Positions 1 through 8,004 of a stretch of DNA of 13,607 bases are shown piece after piece. The notes under the pieces are model-generated. The model made no database searches, had not been told where the DNA came from, and was given only the letters and a program-made list of their open reading frames with translations. The position numbers were made by a program, and so were the translations under genes. Positions within the stretch are counted from its first letter, which is position 1, and the number at the start of each line of letters is the position of its first letter. This stretch comes from an uncultured Litorivicinus sp. (GTDB lineage Bacteria > Pseudomonadota > Gammaproteobacteria > Pseudomonadales > Litorivicinaceae): the NCBI GenBank assembly GCA_938091715.1, contig CALKMT010000218.1, forward strand, positions 1-13,607. Direction: 5' to 3'.

Positions 1-234
1 GTTGCACGGCTCCAGCGTGACATAGGCCGTGGCGCCCTGGGCATCCACGGCTTGATTTAGCGCCATGACTTCCGCATGTGCCTGGCCGGGGGGCTGAGTG
101 GCTCCGACCCCCAGCACCTGGCCATCGCGCACCAACACACAGCCAACCCTGGGGTTGGCTCGAGTTAAATGCCGAACACCCTCAGCCGCGCGCAACGCGG
201 CCGCCATGTGACGGTGGTCAGCATCCGTGAACAC
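1..234 (-). CDS. ribD: Riboflavin biosynthesis deaminase/reductase RibD, N-terminal part (cut by window edge)
   Basis: The first 78 codons of a gene that continues past the left edge. RibD is a cytosolic bifunctional enzyme. Its N-terminal zinc deaminase domain converts the diaminopyrimidine product of GTP cyclohydrolase II, and its C-terminal domain reduces the ribosyl side chain. Visible here are the deaminase landmarks: NPRVGCV at residues 28-34, the zinc-ligand and catalytic motif HAEVMAL at 53-59, and the start of the second zinc motif, TLEPCN, at 73-78. The rest of that motif and the whole reductase domain lie outside. The proposed start is the GTG at 234-232, whose G is shared with the TAG stop of nrdR (TAGTG), implying translational coupling. 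An ATG at residue 10 is a less likely alternative because it would trim the first helix. The nrdR-ribD order is common in proteobacteria. The gene's intactness cannot be judged. Confidence 0.93.
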   Translation of the reverse strand, partial: MFTDADHRHMAAALRAAEGVRHLTRANPRVGCVLVRDGQVLGVGATQPPGQAHAEVMALNQAVDAQGATAYVTLEPCN

Positions 235-683
235 TATTCGTTGGCCTCGTTAACCGCGCTGACAAACTCGGCCACGTCCTGGAACGACTTGTAGACCGAG
301 GCAAAACGCACATAGGCCACCGGATCCAGCGTTTTCAATTCGGACATCACGATTTCACCCAGCCGTTGGCTGTCGACCTCGCGATCGCTGGTGGCCTGAA
401 CCCTGCGTTTGATACGGTCGATGGCCATCTCAACTTGTTCACTGCTGACCGGACGCTTTTCCAACGCGCGGTCGATACCGCGGCGGATTTTGGCCTCGTC
501 AAAGGACTCCCGGGCGCGGTTGCTTTTGACAATTTTAGGCATCGAGATTTCGACCGTCTCAAAGGTCGTAAACCGCACCTCGCACTCCTGACAGGCCCGT
601 CGGCGCTTGACTTGGCTGCCCTCGGCAATCAGGCGGGAGTCGATGACTTTGGTTTCAGGATTGGCACAAAATGGACAACGCAT
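234..683 (-). CDS. nrdR: Transcriptional repressor NrdR
   Basis: NrdR is a zinc-ribbon/ATP-cone repressor of ribonucleotide reductase operons. It senses ATP versus dATP and binds paired NrdR boxes upstream of nrd genes. The 149 residues match the family's usual length. An N-terminal zinc ribbon has C3/C6 (MRCPFC) and C31/C34 (CQEC), followed by the conserved RFTTFE stretch at residues 37-42. An ATP-cone domain fills roughly residues 49-139. The ATG at 683 is preceded by GAGGA at good spacing, lying inside the end of rlmB, and only 3 bases separate the rlmB stop from this start. The downstream ribD start overlaps the nrdR stop by one base. The context suggests co-transcription with rnr and rlmB. 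No NrdR-box pair is recognisable in the window, so its targets are elsewhere. Confidence 0.97.
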   Translation of the reverse strand: MRCPFCANPETKVIDSRLIAEGSQVKRRRACQECEVRFTTFETVEISMPKIVKSNRARESFDEAKIRRGIDRALEKRPVSSEQVEMAIDRIKRRVQATSDREVDSQRLGEIVMSELKTLDPVAYVRFASVYKSFQDVAEFVSAVNEANE

Positions 684-686
684 GGC

Positions 687-1415
687 CTATCCTCGCTGTC
701 GAATGGCTTCGTACAGCAGTATCCCGGTCGCCACAGAGACGTTCAAACTGGACACCGCACCGAGCATGGGAATGGCCACCAATTGATCACAGGCCTCGCG
801 CACGGATTTGCGCAGCCCCTTGCCCTCGCTGCCCATCACGATGACACGGGGACCGGTCAAATCGGCTTGCGTCATGGGCACGCTGCCCTCCTCGCCCGCC
901 GCGCCACTGACCCAGTACGCGTCCTTTCGTAGTTTTTCCAAGGTGCGTTTGAGGTTCGTGACCTGAACCAAGGGAACCAGCTCGGCCGCGCCACAGGCAG
1001 TTTTTCTCGCCGCGCCGTTTAAGGCGGCACTGTTGTCCTTGGGCTGTATGACCACACTGACACCGGCGGCCTCGGCGGTGCGCAGAATCGCACCCAAATT
1101 GCGCGGATCGGTCACACCGTCCAGCGCCAGCACCAACGGCTGAGCGCCTTGCAAGTGCTCGACCAAGGCGCCCTCGGGCAATACCTGGGCAGGCTCGGCC
1201 AAAGCGGCCACGCCCTGGTGCGCCAGGCCTTCGTCGAAACGCACCTGTTTTAGGAACGCGTCCTTGTTGAGCACCTGCAACTTGATACCCGATTGCTCCA
1301 GCTGCTCGCGTTTCCCCGGCGCGATCGAATCCATCGCGTACAACTGCTGAACACGAGCAGGCGAACGCTGGATCAGCGCATTGACCGCGTGCCAGCCGAC
1401 CAGAGTTTCCGTCAT
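687..1415 (-). CDS. rlmB: 23S rRNA (guanosine-2'-O-)-methyltransferase RlmB
   Basis: RlmB is a SpoU/TrmH-family (SPOUT) methyltransferase that 2'-O-methylates a guanosine of 23S rRNA (G2251 in E. coli) using S-adenosylmethionine. The protein has 242 residues, normal for the family. An N-terminal substrate-binding domain covers about residues 1-75 and begins with the typical VGWHAVNALI. The knotted catalytic domain carries motif 1 (DGVTDPRNLGAILRTAEA, 99-116, with the conserved N106 and R112), motif 2 (VMGSEGKGLR, 193-202) and motif 3 (SSLNVSVATGILLYE, 222-236). The ATG overlaps the TGA stop of rnr in an ATGA arrangement, so translation is likely coupled. The rnr-rlmB pairing is conserved in gammaproteobacteria, which supports RlmB over the related tRNA methyltransferase TrmH. 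Confidence 0.96.
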   Translation of the reverse strand: MTETLVGWHAVNALIQRSPARVQQLYAMDSIAPGKREQLEQSGIKLQVLNKDAFLKQVRFDEGLAHQGVAALAEPAQVLPEGALVEHLQGAQPLVLALDGVTDPRNLGAILRTAEAAGVSVVIQPKDNSAALNGAARKTACGAAELVPLVQVTNLKRTLEKLRKDAYWVSGAAGEEGSVPMTQADLTGPRVIVMGSEGKGLRKSVREACDQLVAIPMLGAVSSLNVSVATGILLYEAIRQRG

Positions 1416-3640
1416 CGGCGTCGACCTTTCTTTTTCTGCTTTTTCAGCACGTCTTTTAAGCCAACTTTCTTGGATTTAGCACCCAACAACGCAAAATCGA
1501 TACGGCGCGTTTCCATGTCGACACGAGCCACCTGAACTTGCAACTGATCGGCCAGACGGAAGGTCAAACCGGTCTTGTCGCCGCGCATGGTGTGGCTGAC
1601 CGGATCGTGCTGATAATAATCGCTGGGCAGGCTGGTGACGTGCACCATCCCTTCAACAAACAGCTCATCCAAGGTCACGAACAAGCCAAAGGGTGCAACA
1701 CCCGTGACCGTGCCCATGTAGGTGTTGCCCAGACGCTGGGTCATAAAGCGACACTTTAACCATGCATTGACGTCACGGCTGGCGTCATCCGCTCGACGCT
1801 CGCAGTTGGAGCAGTGCTCGCCCAACGAATTCAAGCGGTCCAGATCGTAGGGATACTGTTTAGGATCCTTGCGCAGGATGGCTTTGATGCCACGGTGCAC
1901 CATCAAATCGGGGTAACGGCGAATGGGACTGGTGAAATGGGTGTACGCGTCGTACCCCAAACCAAAGTGCCCGCCTTTTTCGTCCGGCTCATAACGGGCC
2001 TGGGACATTGCGCGCAACAACAGCACCTGAATCAAGCCCTGATCGGCACGGCCCCGGGCCGCCTCCATAACCACCTGGAAGTCTTCCGGTGTCGGCTCGT
2101 CTCCGCCGCCCAAATGCAGACCCAAGGGCGCGAGCGCCGCCCGAGTGGCGGTCAACTTGTCCGTCGGGGGCCCCAGGTGAACTCGATACAACGCCGGCGT
2201 CTTATGACGAATCAAGAATCGCGCGGCGGCCACGTTGGCCAACAACATGCACTCTTCGATTAACTTGTGGGAATCTCCTCGCCAGCGCGGGGCAATGCCA
2301 GAAATATGGCCCTGCTCGTCCATCTGGAACATCGGCTCAGGGGCTTCAAACTCAATCGCACCTCGCTCGGCACGGGTCAGTTTCAACGCCTGGTACAGGC
2401 TGTACAGATCCGTGATGTTGGTCTGAACCGGCACACCACCGGGCAAAGCGGCAAAGGCTTCGCCGTCCTCGAGGGCCTGATTGACCTGGTGATAGGTCAA
2501 TCGAGCGTGAGAACGGAACACACCCTCGTGGAAATTAAACTTGGATAACTTGCCGTCCTTGGTGACATTGATCTCGGCCACCATGGCCAGGCGATCGACG
2601 TCCGGGTTCAGGCTGCACAGCCCATTGGACAGGGCCTCGGGCAACATCGGAATCACTTGGCGGGGGAAATAGACACTGGTGGCCCGCTCCAACGCCTCGG
2701 TGTCCAGTTGCATGCCGGGCTTTACATATTCCGCCACATCGGCAATCGCCACCCACAACTTCCAGCCACCGGTTGAGGAACGCTCAGCATAAACCGCGTC
2801 ATCAAAATCCCGAGCATCCTCGCCATCGATGGTCACAAAGGGCAAATCGCGCAAATTTTTGCGTGTCTTGGCGATGGCCGGATCAATCTGCTCGCCATAG
2901 CCCTCGGCCTGGCCCAGGGCCTGGGCACTGAACTCGTGCGGCAGGTCGTGAGTGCCCACCGCCACGGCAATTTCAATTCCAGGATCGTCATCATGGCCGA
3001 TCACTTGAATGACTCGACCAGTCGGGCTGGCTTGTTTGCTGGGCTGGGTGGTTAGCATCACCGAGACGTATTGACCCACCTCGGCCCCGCCAATCTGGTC
3101 GGGATGAATAACCACAGGATGGACCAGTTTGCGATTGCGCGGCTCGACTACCCAAACCCCGTCGTAACGTCGCATCTGGCCAACCAAGGAGTCGTGGGCG
3201 CGTTCCGTCACCTCGACAATTTTGGCCTCGGCGTCGCCTCGACCTCGGCCACGAAAAGCCACTGAACGAACCAGCACGCGGTCTCCGTCGTAGACCTTCA
3301 TGGCTTGCTTGTCATGAACGAACAGATCTTTTTCGCCGTCATCGCGCACAACAAACCCGAAGCCGTCAGGGTGAGCGCTGAAGCGGCCGGCAATCAGGTC
3401 GGTCTTATCGACCAACAAGAACCGCTCCGCGCGGTCCATGGTGATCTGCCCGTCGCGGCACATCGCCATCAGGCGACGCTGCAAAGCCTCCTCTTGTTCC
3501 AAGGGGACATGGATCTCGTCAGCAATGTCGTCGAATGACAAGGGCTGTCCGGCGTCGGTCAAAATTTGCAGTAGGTATTCGCGCGACGCGATCGGTCGCT
3601 CGTAGTTTTCGGACTCACGGTCCTTGAAGGGATCAGACAT
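1412..3640 (-). CDS. rnr: Ribonuclease R (3'-5' exoribonuclease)
   Basis: RNase R is a processive 3'-5' hydrolytic exoribonuclease that degrades structured RNA, acts in rRNA quality control and trans-translation, and is induced by cold and stress in E. coli. The 742 residues show the family order: N-terminal helix-turn-helix (about 20-75), two cold-shock domains (about 80-225), RNB catalytic domain (about 265-590), S1 domain (about 637-718) and a basic tail. The magnesium-binding acidic cluster is IDGEDARDFDDA, with D272, D278, D280 and D281. HFTSPIRRYPDLMVHR is at 568-583. The lysine/arginine tail after S1 is only about 25 residues, shorter than in E. coli (813 residues in total). MSDPF matches the E. 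coli N-terminus and fixes the start, although no clear Shine-Dalgarno sequence precedes it. It heads the rnr-rlmB-nrdR-ribD chain. Confidence 0.97.
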   Translation of the reverse strand: MSDPFKDRESENYERPIASREYLLQILTDAGQPLSFDDIADEIHVPLEQEEALQRRLMAMCRDGQITMDRAERFLLVDKTDLIAGRFSAHPDGFGFVVRDDGEKDLFVHDKQAMKVYDGDRVLVRSVAFRGRGRGDAEAKIVEVTERAHDSLVGQMRRYDGVWVVEPRNRKLVHPVVIHPDQIGGAEVGQYVSVMLTTQPSKQASPTGRVIQVIGHDDDPGIEIAVAVGTHDLPHEFSAQALGQAEGYGEQIDPAIAKTRKNLRDLPFVTIDGEDARDFDDAVYAERSSTGGWKLWVAIADVAEYVKPGMQLDTEALERATSVYFPRQVIPMLPEALSNGLCSLNPDVDRLAMVAEINVTKDGKLSKFNFHEGVFRSHARLTYHQVNQALEDGEAFAALPGGVPVQTNITDLYSLYQALKLTRAERGAIEFEAPEPMFQMDEQGHISGIAPRWRGDSHKLIEECMLLANVAAARFLIRHKTPALYRVHLGPPTDKLTATRAALAPLGLHLGGGDEPTPEDFQVVMEAARGRADQGLIQVLLLRAMSQARYEPDEKGGHFGLGYDAYTHFTSPIRRYPDLMVHRGIKAILRKDPKQYPYDLDRLNSLGEHCSNCERRADDASRDVNAWLKCRFMTQRLGNTYMGTVTGVAPFGLFVTLDELFVEGMVHVTSLPSDYYQHDPVSHTMRGDKTGLTFRLADQLQVQVARVDMETRRIDFALLGAKSKKVGLKDVLKKQKKKGRRR

Positions 3641-3690
3641 GCGCGCATGCTATCACTTAATGTGCTGCACTGCGTGTTAGGCGTTGGCTG

Positions 3691-3718
3691 AAAAGACAAG
3701 GGGTGCGCAGGGCACCCC
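3691..3718 (-). terminator. Rho-independent terminator of the aap operon
   Basis: On the minus strand a perfect 7-bp GC-rich stem (GGGGTGC/GCACCCC, 3718-3712 with 3706-3700) and a 5-base loop are followed by TTGTCTTTT. It lies about 57 bases after the aapP stop, so it should end the aap transcript before rnr. The rnr promoter should then lie between it and 3640, though no convincing -35/-10 pair was found there. Confidence 0.8.
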
Positions 3719-3733
3719 ACATCCAACTCATTG

Positions 3734-3758
3734 GTTCGGCCTAAGTCACTAGCCGAAC
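3734..3758 (-). other. Inverted repeat just after aapP
   Basis: A perfect 7-base inverted repeat (GTTCGGC/GCCGAAC) with an 11-base spacer starts 16 bases after the aapP stop, ahead of the main terminator. There is no U-tract, so it is not a terminator by itself. It may be a 3'-end stabilising hairpin of the aap mRNA. Confidence 0.4.
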
Positions 3759-3774
3759 AATGATGACGCTCAGA

Positions 3775-4542
3775 TCAGTGATTCAGGATCTGGCTTAGGA
3801 ACAACTGAGTCCGCTCATTTTGCGGGTTGTTAAAGAACGGCTCGGGCGTGTTCTCTTCGATGATCTCGCCACCGTCCATAAAGATCACGCGGTCGGCAAC
3901 CTTGCGCGCAAATCCCATTTCGTGTGTCACACACAGCATGGTCATCCCTTCCTCGGCCAGGGTGACCATGACGTCCAAGACCTCGGCGATCATTTCCGGG
4001 TCCAGCGCCGAGGTCGGCTCGTCAAACAACATTATGTTGGGCTTCATGCACAGCGAGCGGGCAATGGCCACGCGCTGCTGCTGACCGCCGGACAACTGGC
4101 CGGGGTACTTGTCTGCCTGCTCGGGGATTTTGACCCGCTCAAGGTAGTGCATCGCCAACTCTTCGGCTTCTTTTTTGGGCATCTTGCGGACCCAAATGGG
4201 CGCCAGCGTCAGGTTGTCCAAAATCGTCAAATGCGGGAACAGGTTAAAGTGCTGAAAGCACATGCCGACTTCCCGGCGAACTTCCTCGATGTTCTTAACA
4301 TCGTTGGTCAGTTCGGTGTCCTCGATAATGATCTGACCCTGCTGGTGCTCTTCCAGACGGTTGATGCAACGAATCATGGTCGACTTGCCCGAACCCGATG
4401 GCCCGCAAATCACGATGCGTTCACCGCGCTTCACATCCAGGTTGATGTCCTTGAGAACATGAAAGTCGCCGTACCACTTGTGCATGCCGACCAAACGAAT
4501 CACCGTTTCGTCTGACATTTCGCGTTTTTGTTGTTCGCTCAT
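3775..4542 (-). CDS. aapP: General L-amino acid ABC transporter ATPase AapP
   Basis: Cytoplasmic ATPase subunit that powers amino-acid import through AapQ/AapM. Numbered from the proposed start (255 residues), it has Walker A GPSGSGKST at 47-55, Q-loop Q97 (CFQHFNLFPH), signature LSGGQQQR at 150-157, Walker B IMLFDEP at 170-176 and the switch histidine H207 in THEMGFA. This is the polar amino-acid (GlnQ/HisP-like) importer class. The open frame extends 4 codons upstream to a TTG that abuts the aapM stop, but the ATG at 4542 is preceded by GGAG with a 6-base spacer, so it is preferred. It is the last gene of the operon, 12 bases after aapM, and is followed by a terminator. The paralogue BztD/GlnQ is distinguished mainly by the adjacent AapQ/AapM-type permeases. 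Confidence 0.94.
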   Translation of the reverse strand: MSEQQKREMSDETVIRLVGMHKWYGDFHVLKDINLDVKRGERIVICGPSGSGKSTMIRCINRLEEHQQGQIIIEDTELTNDVKNIEEVRREVGMCFQHFNLFPHLTILDNLTLAPIWVRKMPKKEAEELAMHYLERVKIPEQADKYPGQLSGGQQQRVAIARSLCMKPNIMLFDEPTSALDPEMIAEVLDVMVTLAEEGMTMLCVTHEMGFARKVADRVIFMDGGEIIEENTPEPFFNNPQNERTQLFLSQILNH

Positions 4543-4554
4543 ACGAAACTCCAA

Positions 4555-5664
4555 CTATTTATGTCCGGTATCCAGGGCCCGTTCTAGGCGCTGGCTGTAC
4601 CGTGACATAGCAAAACAGAAAACAAAGAAACCAAAGGCTGCAAAGACATAGCCCTCGATTGTAAAGCCGAGCCAGTCCGTGTTGGTGGCCGCTGCTTGGG
4701 CCATACCTAACAAGTCGAACAGGCCGATAATCAAGACCAGCGTGGTGTCTTTGAACAGGCCGATGAAGGTGTTCACGATACCGGGAATCACCATCTTGAG
4801 TGCCTGGGGCAGAATCACCAGCAACATCGACTTCCAATAGCTCAAGCCCATGGCCGCCGCGGCCTCGTACTGGCCTTTGGGAATCGCCTGCAGTCCGCCG
4901 CGAATCACCTCAGCCATGTAGGCCGAGCTGAACAAGGCGACACCCACCAGGGCACGTACCAACTTGTCCGGACTCAGATCTTCGGGCACGAACAGCGGGA
5001 ACATGACCGACGCCATGAACAACACGGTAATCAGCGGAATGCCACGCCAAAATTCGATGAACACGACACACAGAGATTTGACCACCGGCATTTCACTGCG
5101 CCGGCCCAGAGCCAACACGATGCCCAACGGCAATGAGGCCACGATACCGGTCACCGCGATCACTAGGGTCAAGAACAATCCGCCCCAGCGCGGCGTCTCG
5201 ACGAATTCCAAACCAAAGCTGCCACCGACGTACAGATAGAAGAATACGATCGGATAAACGATCAATAGAACTCCAGCCAGGGCACCTTTGACTTTGCTCG
5301 GGACCGCCTTGAAGAACAGCGGCAGGGCCGTCAGCACAACCAAGATGTAGGATAGATTAATCCGCCAGATTTCTTCGGCGGGATAACGACCGTACATCAA
5401 CTGGCGCATCCAAACGTCAATGAAGACCCAGCAGGCGCCCTCTTTGGAACAGTCGTCGCGAGAGGTCCCGATCCAGTCTGCGTTCAGGAACAACCAGTTA
5501 ACCAACGGCGGAACAATGACCCACAGCAGATACAGGCAAAACAGCGTCATGATGCTGTTGACTGGCCCACTAAACAGGTTGTCACGAATCCACGCGGCGG
5601 GGCCCACTAGATTTTTCGGTGGTGGCAGATCCGGGTGTGTGCCGGGCGTATATTTTTCAGCCAT
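4555..5664 (-). CDS. aapM: General L-amino acid ABC transporter permease AapM
   Basis: Inner-membrane permease of the HisM/GlnP-like importer class, 369 residues. Hydrophobic segments are seen at about 35-60, 103-120, 127-147, 162-187, 205-226, 236-253, 296-320 and 337-354. The cytoplasmic coupling (EAA) loop, which docks on the ATPase, is at about 267-290 (EAAAAMGLSYWKSMLLVILP). FWRGIPL at 205-211 and FKDTTL at 304-309 are typical of polar amino-acid permeases. The long N-terminal part with extra membrane segments, and a loop containing C72 and C78, match the AapM/BztC subgroup over the shorter 220-residue HisM type. ATG at 5664 has GGTGGAG at good spacing and lies one base after the aapQ stop. 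It pairs with AapQ to form the translocation channel. Confidence 0.93.
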   Translation of the reverse strand: MAEKYTPGTHPDLPPPKNLVGPAAWIRDNLFSGPVNSIMTLFCLYLLWVIVPPLVNWLFLNADWIGTSRDDCSKEGACWVFIDVWMRQLMYGRYPAEEIWRINLSYILVVLTALPLFFKAVPSKVKGALAGVLLIVYPIVFFYLYVGGSFGLEFVETPRWGGLFLTLVIAVTGIVASLPLGIVLALGRRSEMPVVKSLCVVFIEFWRGIPLITVLFMASVMFPLFVPEDLSPDKLVRALVGVALFSSAYMAEVIRGGLQAIPKGQYEAAAAMGLSYWKSMLLVILPQALKMVIPGIVNTFIGLFKDTTLVLIIGLFDLLGMAQAAATNTDWLGFTIEGYVFAAFGFFVFCFAMSRYSQRLERALDTGHK

Positions 5665-5665
5665 G

Positions 5666-6859
5666 TTAGCGCTCCACCAACGCCATTCGGGCGTTGTACC
5701 AGTTCATGAATGCCGAGATGGCCAGGCTGAGGAATAAATACACCGCCAGCGTCATCGACATAATTTCAACCGCTTGACCGGTTTGGTTCAGCGCCGTCCC
5801 AGCAAACACAGCCACCAGATCCGGATAGGCAATCGCGGCGGCCAGCGAGGAGTTTTTGGTTAGGTTCAAGTACTGCGAAGTCAGCGGCGGGATAATCACG
5901 CGCAATGCTTGGGGAATGATCACCAAGCGCATCGTGATACCGGGCTGCAGGCCAAGGGCGTAAGCCGCTTCGGTCTGGCCCTTGTTGATGGCCATGATGC
6001 CCGAGCGCACGATCTCTGCGATAAAGGCAGCGGTGTAAGTCGACAACGCCAAGACCAAGGCGGCAAATTCAGGCGTCAACGTCATACCGCCGCGGAAGTT
6101 AAAGCCTTTTAGCTCTGGTACTTCAAGCGAAACGGGGAACCCTGTGATCACCGCTGCAGCCAATGGCAACAGAACAACCAAGGCCAACGCAGTACGCCAA
6201 ATCGGGAAGGTCTGTCCGGTAGCCGCCTGACGCTGTTTTGCCCAACGGCCAATGCCGATGGCAGCCAGGATCGCCGCGACTAGTGCCCATCCAATGAGCG
6301 CCGCACCGTCTTCCCAGATCGGTTTAGGTCCGACCAAGCCACGGTTGGACAAAAAGACACTCTCGCCAAATTCCACCGCATTGCGGGGCTTTGGCAGGGG
6401 TCGCAGAACAGCAAAATACCAAAAGAAGATCTGTAACAGCAGCGGCAAGTTACGCAATGTGTCGACATACACAGCAGCCAAGCGCGATAGCAAAAAGTTA
6501 TTCGACAGACGTGCAACGCCCATCAAAAAACCAATAACGGTGGCCAAGACAATGCCGATGATGCTGACGTAAATGGTGTTGCCCAATCCAACGAAGAAGG
6601 CATCTAAGTACGACGAGTCCTCGTCGTAAAAAATAATCGACTCAGCAATTGAAAAACCCGTGCTGACCGATAAAAAATTAAATCCAGTCTGGATATTTTG
6701 TCTTTCTAGGTTGGCCATCGTATTCGAGACCAATGAATACCCTAGATACAAAACGAACCCGAGGGCGAGTGCTTGGAAGAGCATCGCGCGCTTATCAGGA
6801 TCACGCCAAAAAGGCGGTTTTGACGGCATCTGTGCCATCTTGTGGGGAGCTTGACTCAT
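5666..6859 (-). CDS. aapQ: General L-amino acid ABC transporter permease AapQ
   Basis: Second inner-membrane permease of the importer, 397 residues from the proposed start. The N-terminal segment (about 28-47) is followed by the large periplasmic insertion typical of AapQ/BztB, then by the permease core with TLRNLPLLLQIFFWYF at about 134-149. The EAA loop begins near residue 297 (EAAYALGLQPGITMRLVIIP), and NLTKNSSLAAAIAYPDL is at about 332-348. The frame opens 4 codons earlier at a TTG, but ATG 6859 follows GAGG with a 6-base spacer and is preferred. It lies 77 bases downstream of aapJ, and that gap contains a strong hairpin with a U-tract. One base separates it from aapM. The longer length and the insertion argue against a HisQ-type permease. 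Confidence 0.93.
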   Translation of the reverse strand: MSQAPHKMAQMPSKPPFWRDPDKRAMLFQALALGFVLYLGYSLVSNTMANLERQNIQTGFNFLSVSTGFSIAESIIFYDEDSSYLDAFFVGLGNTIYVSIIGIVLATVIGFLMGVARLSNNFLLSRLAAVYVDTLRNLPLLLQIFFWYFAVLRPLPKPRNAVEFGESVFLSNRGLVGPKPIWEDGAALIGWALVAAILAAIGIGRWAKQRQAATGQTFPIWRTALALVVLLPLAAAVITGFPVSLEVPELKGFNFRGGMTLTPEFAALVLALSTYTAAFIAEIVRSGIMAINKGQTEAAYALGLQPGITMRLVIIPQALRVIIPPLTSQYLNLTKNSSLAAAIAYPDLVAVFAGTALNQTGQAVEIMSMTLAVYLFLSLAISAFMNWYNARMALVER

Positions 6860-6880
6860 GAGGTTCCTCAAGCGTTTCTT

Positions 6881-6915
6881 ATAAAAAAGGGCGGGTGCTG
6901 AATCGCACCACGCCC
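6881..6915 (-). terminator. Intercistronic hairpin with U-tract between aapJ and aapQ (attenuating terminator)
   Basis: On the minus strand, 10 base pairs with a single bulged base (GGGCG/CGCCC plus GGTGC/GCACC on the plus strand) enclose a 6-base loop and are followed by six T and then AT. It begins 21 bases after the aapJ stop and ends 21 bases before the aapQ start. It has the form of an intrinsic terminator, so it probably lets only part of transcription through. That would give more binding protein than permease, as is usual for such importers, and would protect the aapJ 3' end. Confidence 0.78.
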
Positions 6916-6936
6916 CTTATCTACCCGGTCTACGAC

Positions 6937-7947
6937 TTAGCGCAGGGGCATTGCGTACATCAGGCCGCCTTGCGTCCACAGGCTGTTAACGCCGCGGGGC
7001 AATTCGATCGGAGTGATGTTTTTCTCGTACAGCTCGGCGTAGTTACCGACTTGCGAGACAATGTTGTAAGCCCAATCGGCTGACAGGCCTAGGCCTTCAC
7101 CCAATGAACCTTCGTTACCAACAAAACGCTGAACCGCAGGGTTGGTGTCAACCGCCGCTTTGTTCTTGATGTTTTTGCTGGTCAAGCCCATTTCTTCGGC
7201 TTCTAGCATTGCGTAGATGGTCCACTTAACCGCGTCCAACAATTGGTCGTCGCCGTGTGCCACTACAGGTCCCAGAGGCTCTTTTGAGATGACTTCGGGC
7301 AATACCTTGTGAGCACCGGGATCAGCCAGCTTGGTGCGCTGAGCAGCCAAACCAGAAGTGTCCGTGGTGTATACGTCACAACGGCCTGCGTCGTATGCCG
7401 CTACTACTTCGTCAGCCTTTTCGAACACAACTGGCTCGTAGCTCATGCCGTTAGCACGGAAGAAGTCAGCCATGTTCAGCTCGGTGGTGGTGCCTTGGTT
7501 AGTACAAACCGATGCGCCGTCCAGCTCAAGTGCGCTGTCCACACCCAGGTCTTTACGAACCATGAAGCCTTGACCGTCATAGAACATAACGCCGGCGAAG
7601 TTCAGGCCCAGGGCCGTGTCGCGAGTGGCTGTCCATGTGGTGTTACGTGACAACACGTCAATTTCGCCTGACTGCAGTGCAGTGAAACGCTCTTTGGCTG
7701 ACAGGGGAGAGTACTTAACCGCGTCTGCGTCGCCCAAGATGGCCGCCGCTACGCCACGGCACAAATCAACGTCGATACCGCTCCAGTCGCCGTTTGCATC
7801 GGGGTTTGAGAACCCAGGCAAGCCTTGGCTGACGCCGCACTGAACGTGACCTTGAGAGATAATTTTGTCCATTACCGGACCGGCTAGAGCAGCAGATGCA
7901 GTTGCAGCAGTGGCAATCGCGATTGCAGTCGTTTTAATCAGCTTCAT
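6937..7947 (-). CDS. aapJ: General L-amino acid-binding periplasmic protein AapJ
   Basis: Periplasmic substrate-binding protein of the AapJQMP importer, 336 residues, normal for AapJ/BztA. The N-terminus MKLIKTTAIAIATAATASAALA is a classical Sec signal peptide, with likely cleavage after ALA at residue 22. The mature part shows family hallmarks: VQCGVSQGLPGFS near the start, DVDLCRGVAAAI, the RFTALQSGEIDVLSRNTTWT segment, a ligand-binding VCTNQGTTTE stretch, and a C-terminus rich in the GVNSLWTQGGLMYAMPLR type of residues. Cysteines in the DLCRG, VCTNQG and GRCDVYT motifs resemble those of close relatives. The frame extends 15 codons upstream to an ATG without a ribosome site. ATG 7947 follows AGGAG with a 5-base spacer and starts directly with the signal peptide, so it is chosen. 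It is the first gene of the operon. Confidence 0.95.
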   Translation of the reverse strand: MKLIKTTAIAIATAATASAALAGPVMDKIISQGHVQCGVSQGLPGFSNPDANGDWSGIDVDLCRGVAAAILGDADAVKYSPLSAKERFTALQSGEIDVLSRNTTWTATRDTALGLNFAGVMFYDGQGFMVRKDLGVDSALELDGASVCTNQGTTTELNMADFFRANGMSYEPVVFEKADEVVAAYDAGRCDVYTTDTSGLAAQRTKLADPGAHKVLPEVISKEPLGPVVAHGDDQLLDAVKWTIYAMLEAEEMGLTSKNIKNKAAVDTNPAVQRFVGNEGSLGEGLGLSADWAYNIVSQVGNYAELYEKNITPIELPRGVNSLWTQGGLMYAMPLR

Positions 7948-8004
7948 GGGGTCTCCTAAAACTGTATTTTTTAATAGTTTTTTGTTGTTCATCGATGGCT
8001 TGGT

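Noticed and set aside
366..932. A 188-codon plus-strand open frame across nrdR and rlmB
   Set aside because: It lies antisense to two unmistakable genes, has no recognisable domain, and is explained by the codon bias of the opposite strand.
3641..3690. Search for an rnr promoter
   Set aside because: TTGTCT and TAACAC are only 14 bases apart and no other pair has acceptable spacing, so no promoter is claimed.
3820..4515. A 231-codon plus-strand open frame opposite aapP
   Set aside because: Antisense shadow of a clearly conserved ABC ATPase.
7945..7992. An in-frame upstream ATG that would lengthen AapJ by 15 residues
   Set aside because: It has no ribosome site. The ATG at 7947 has AGGAG at proper spacing and begins a standard signal peptide.
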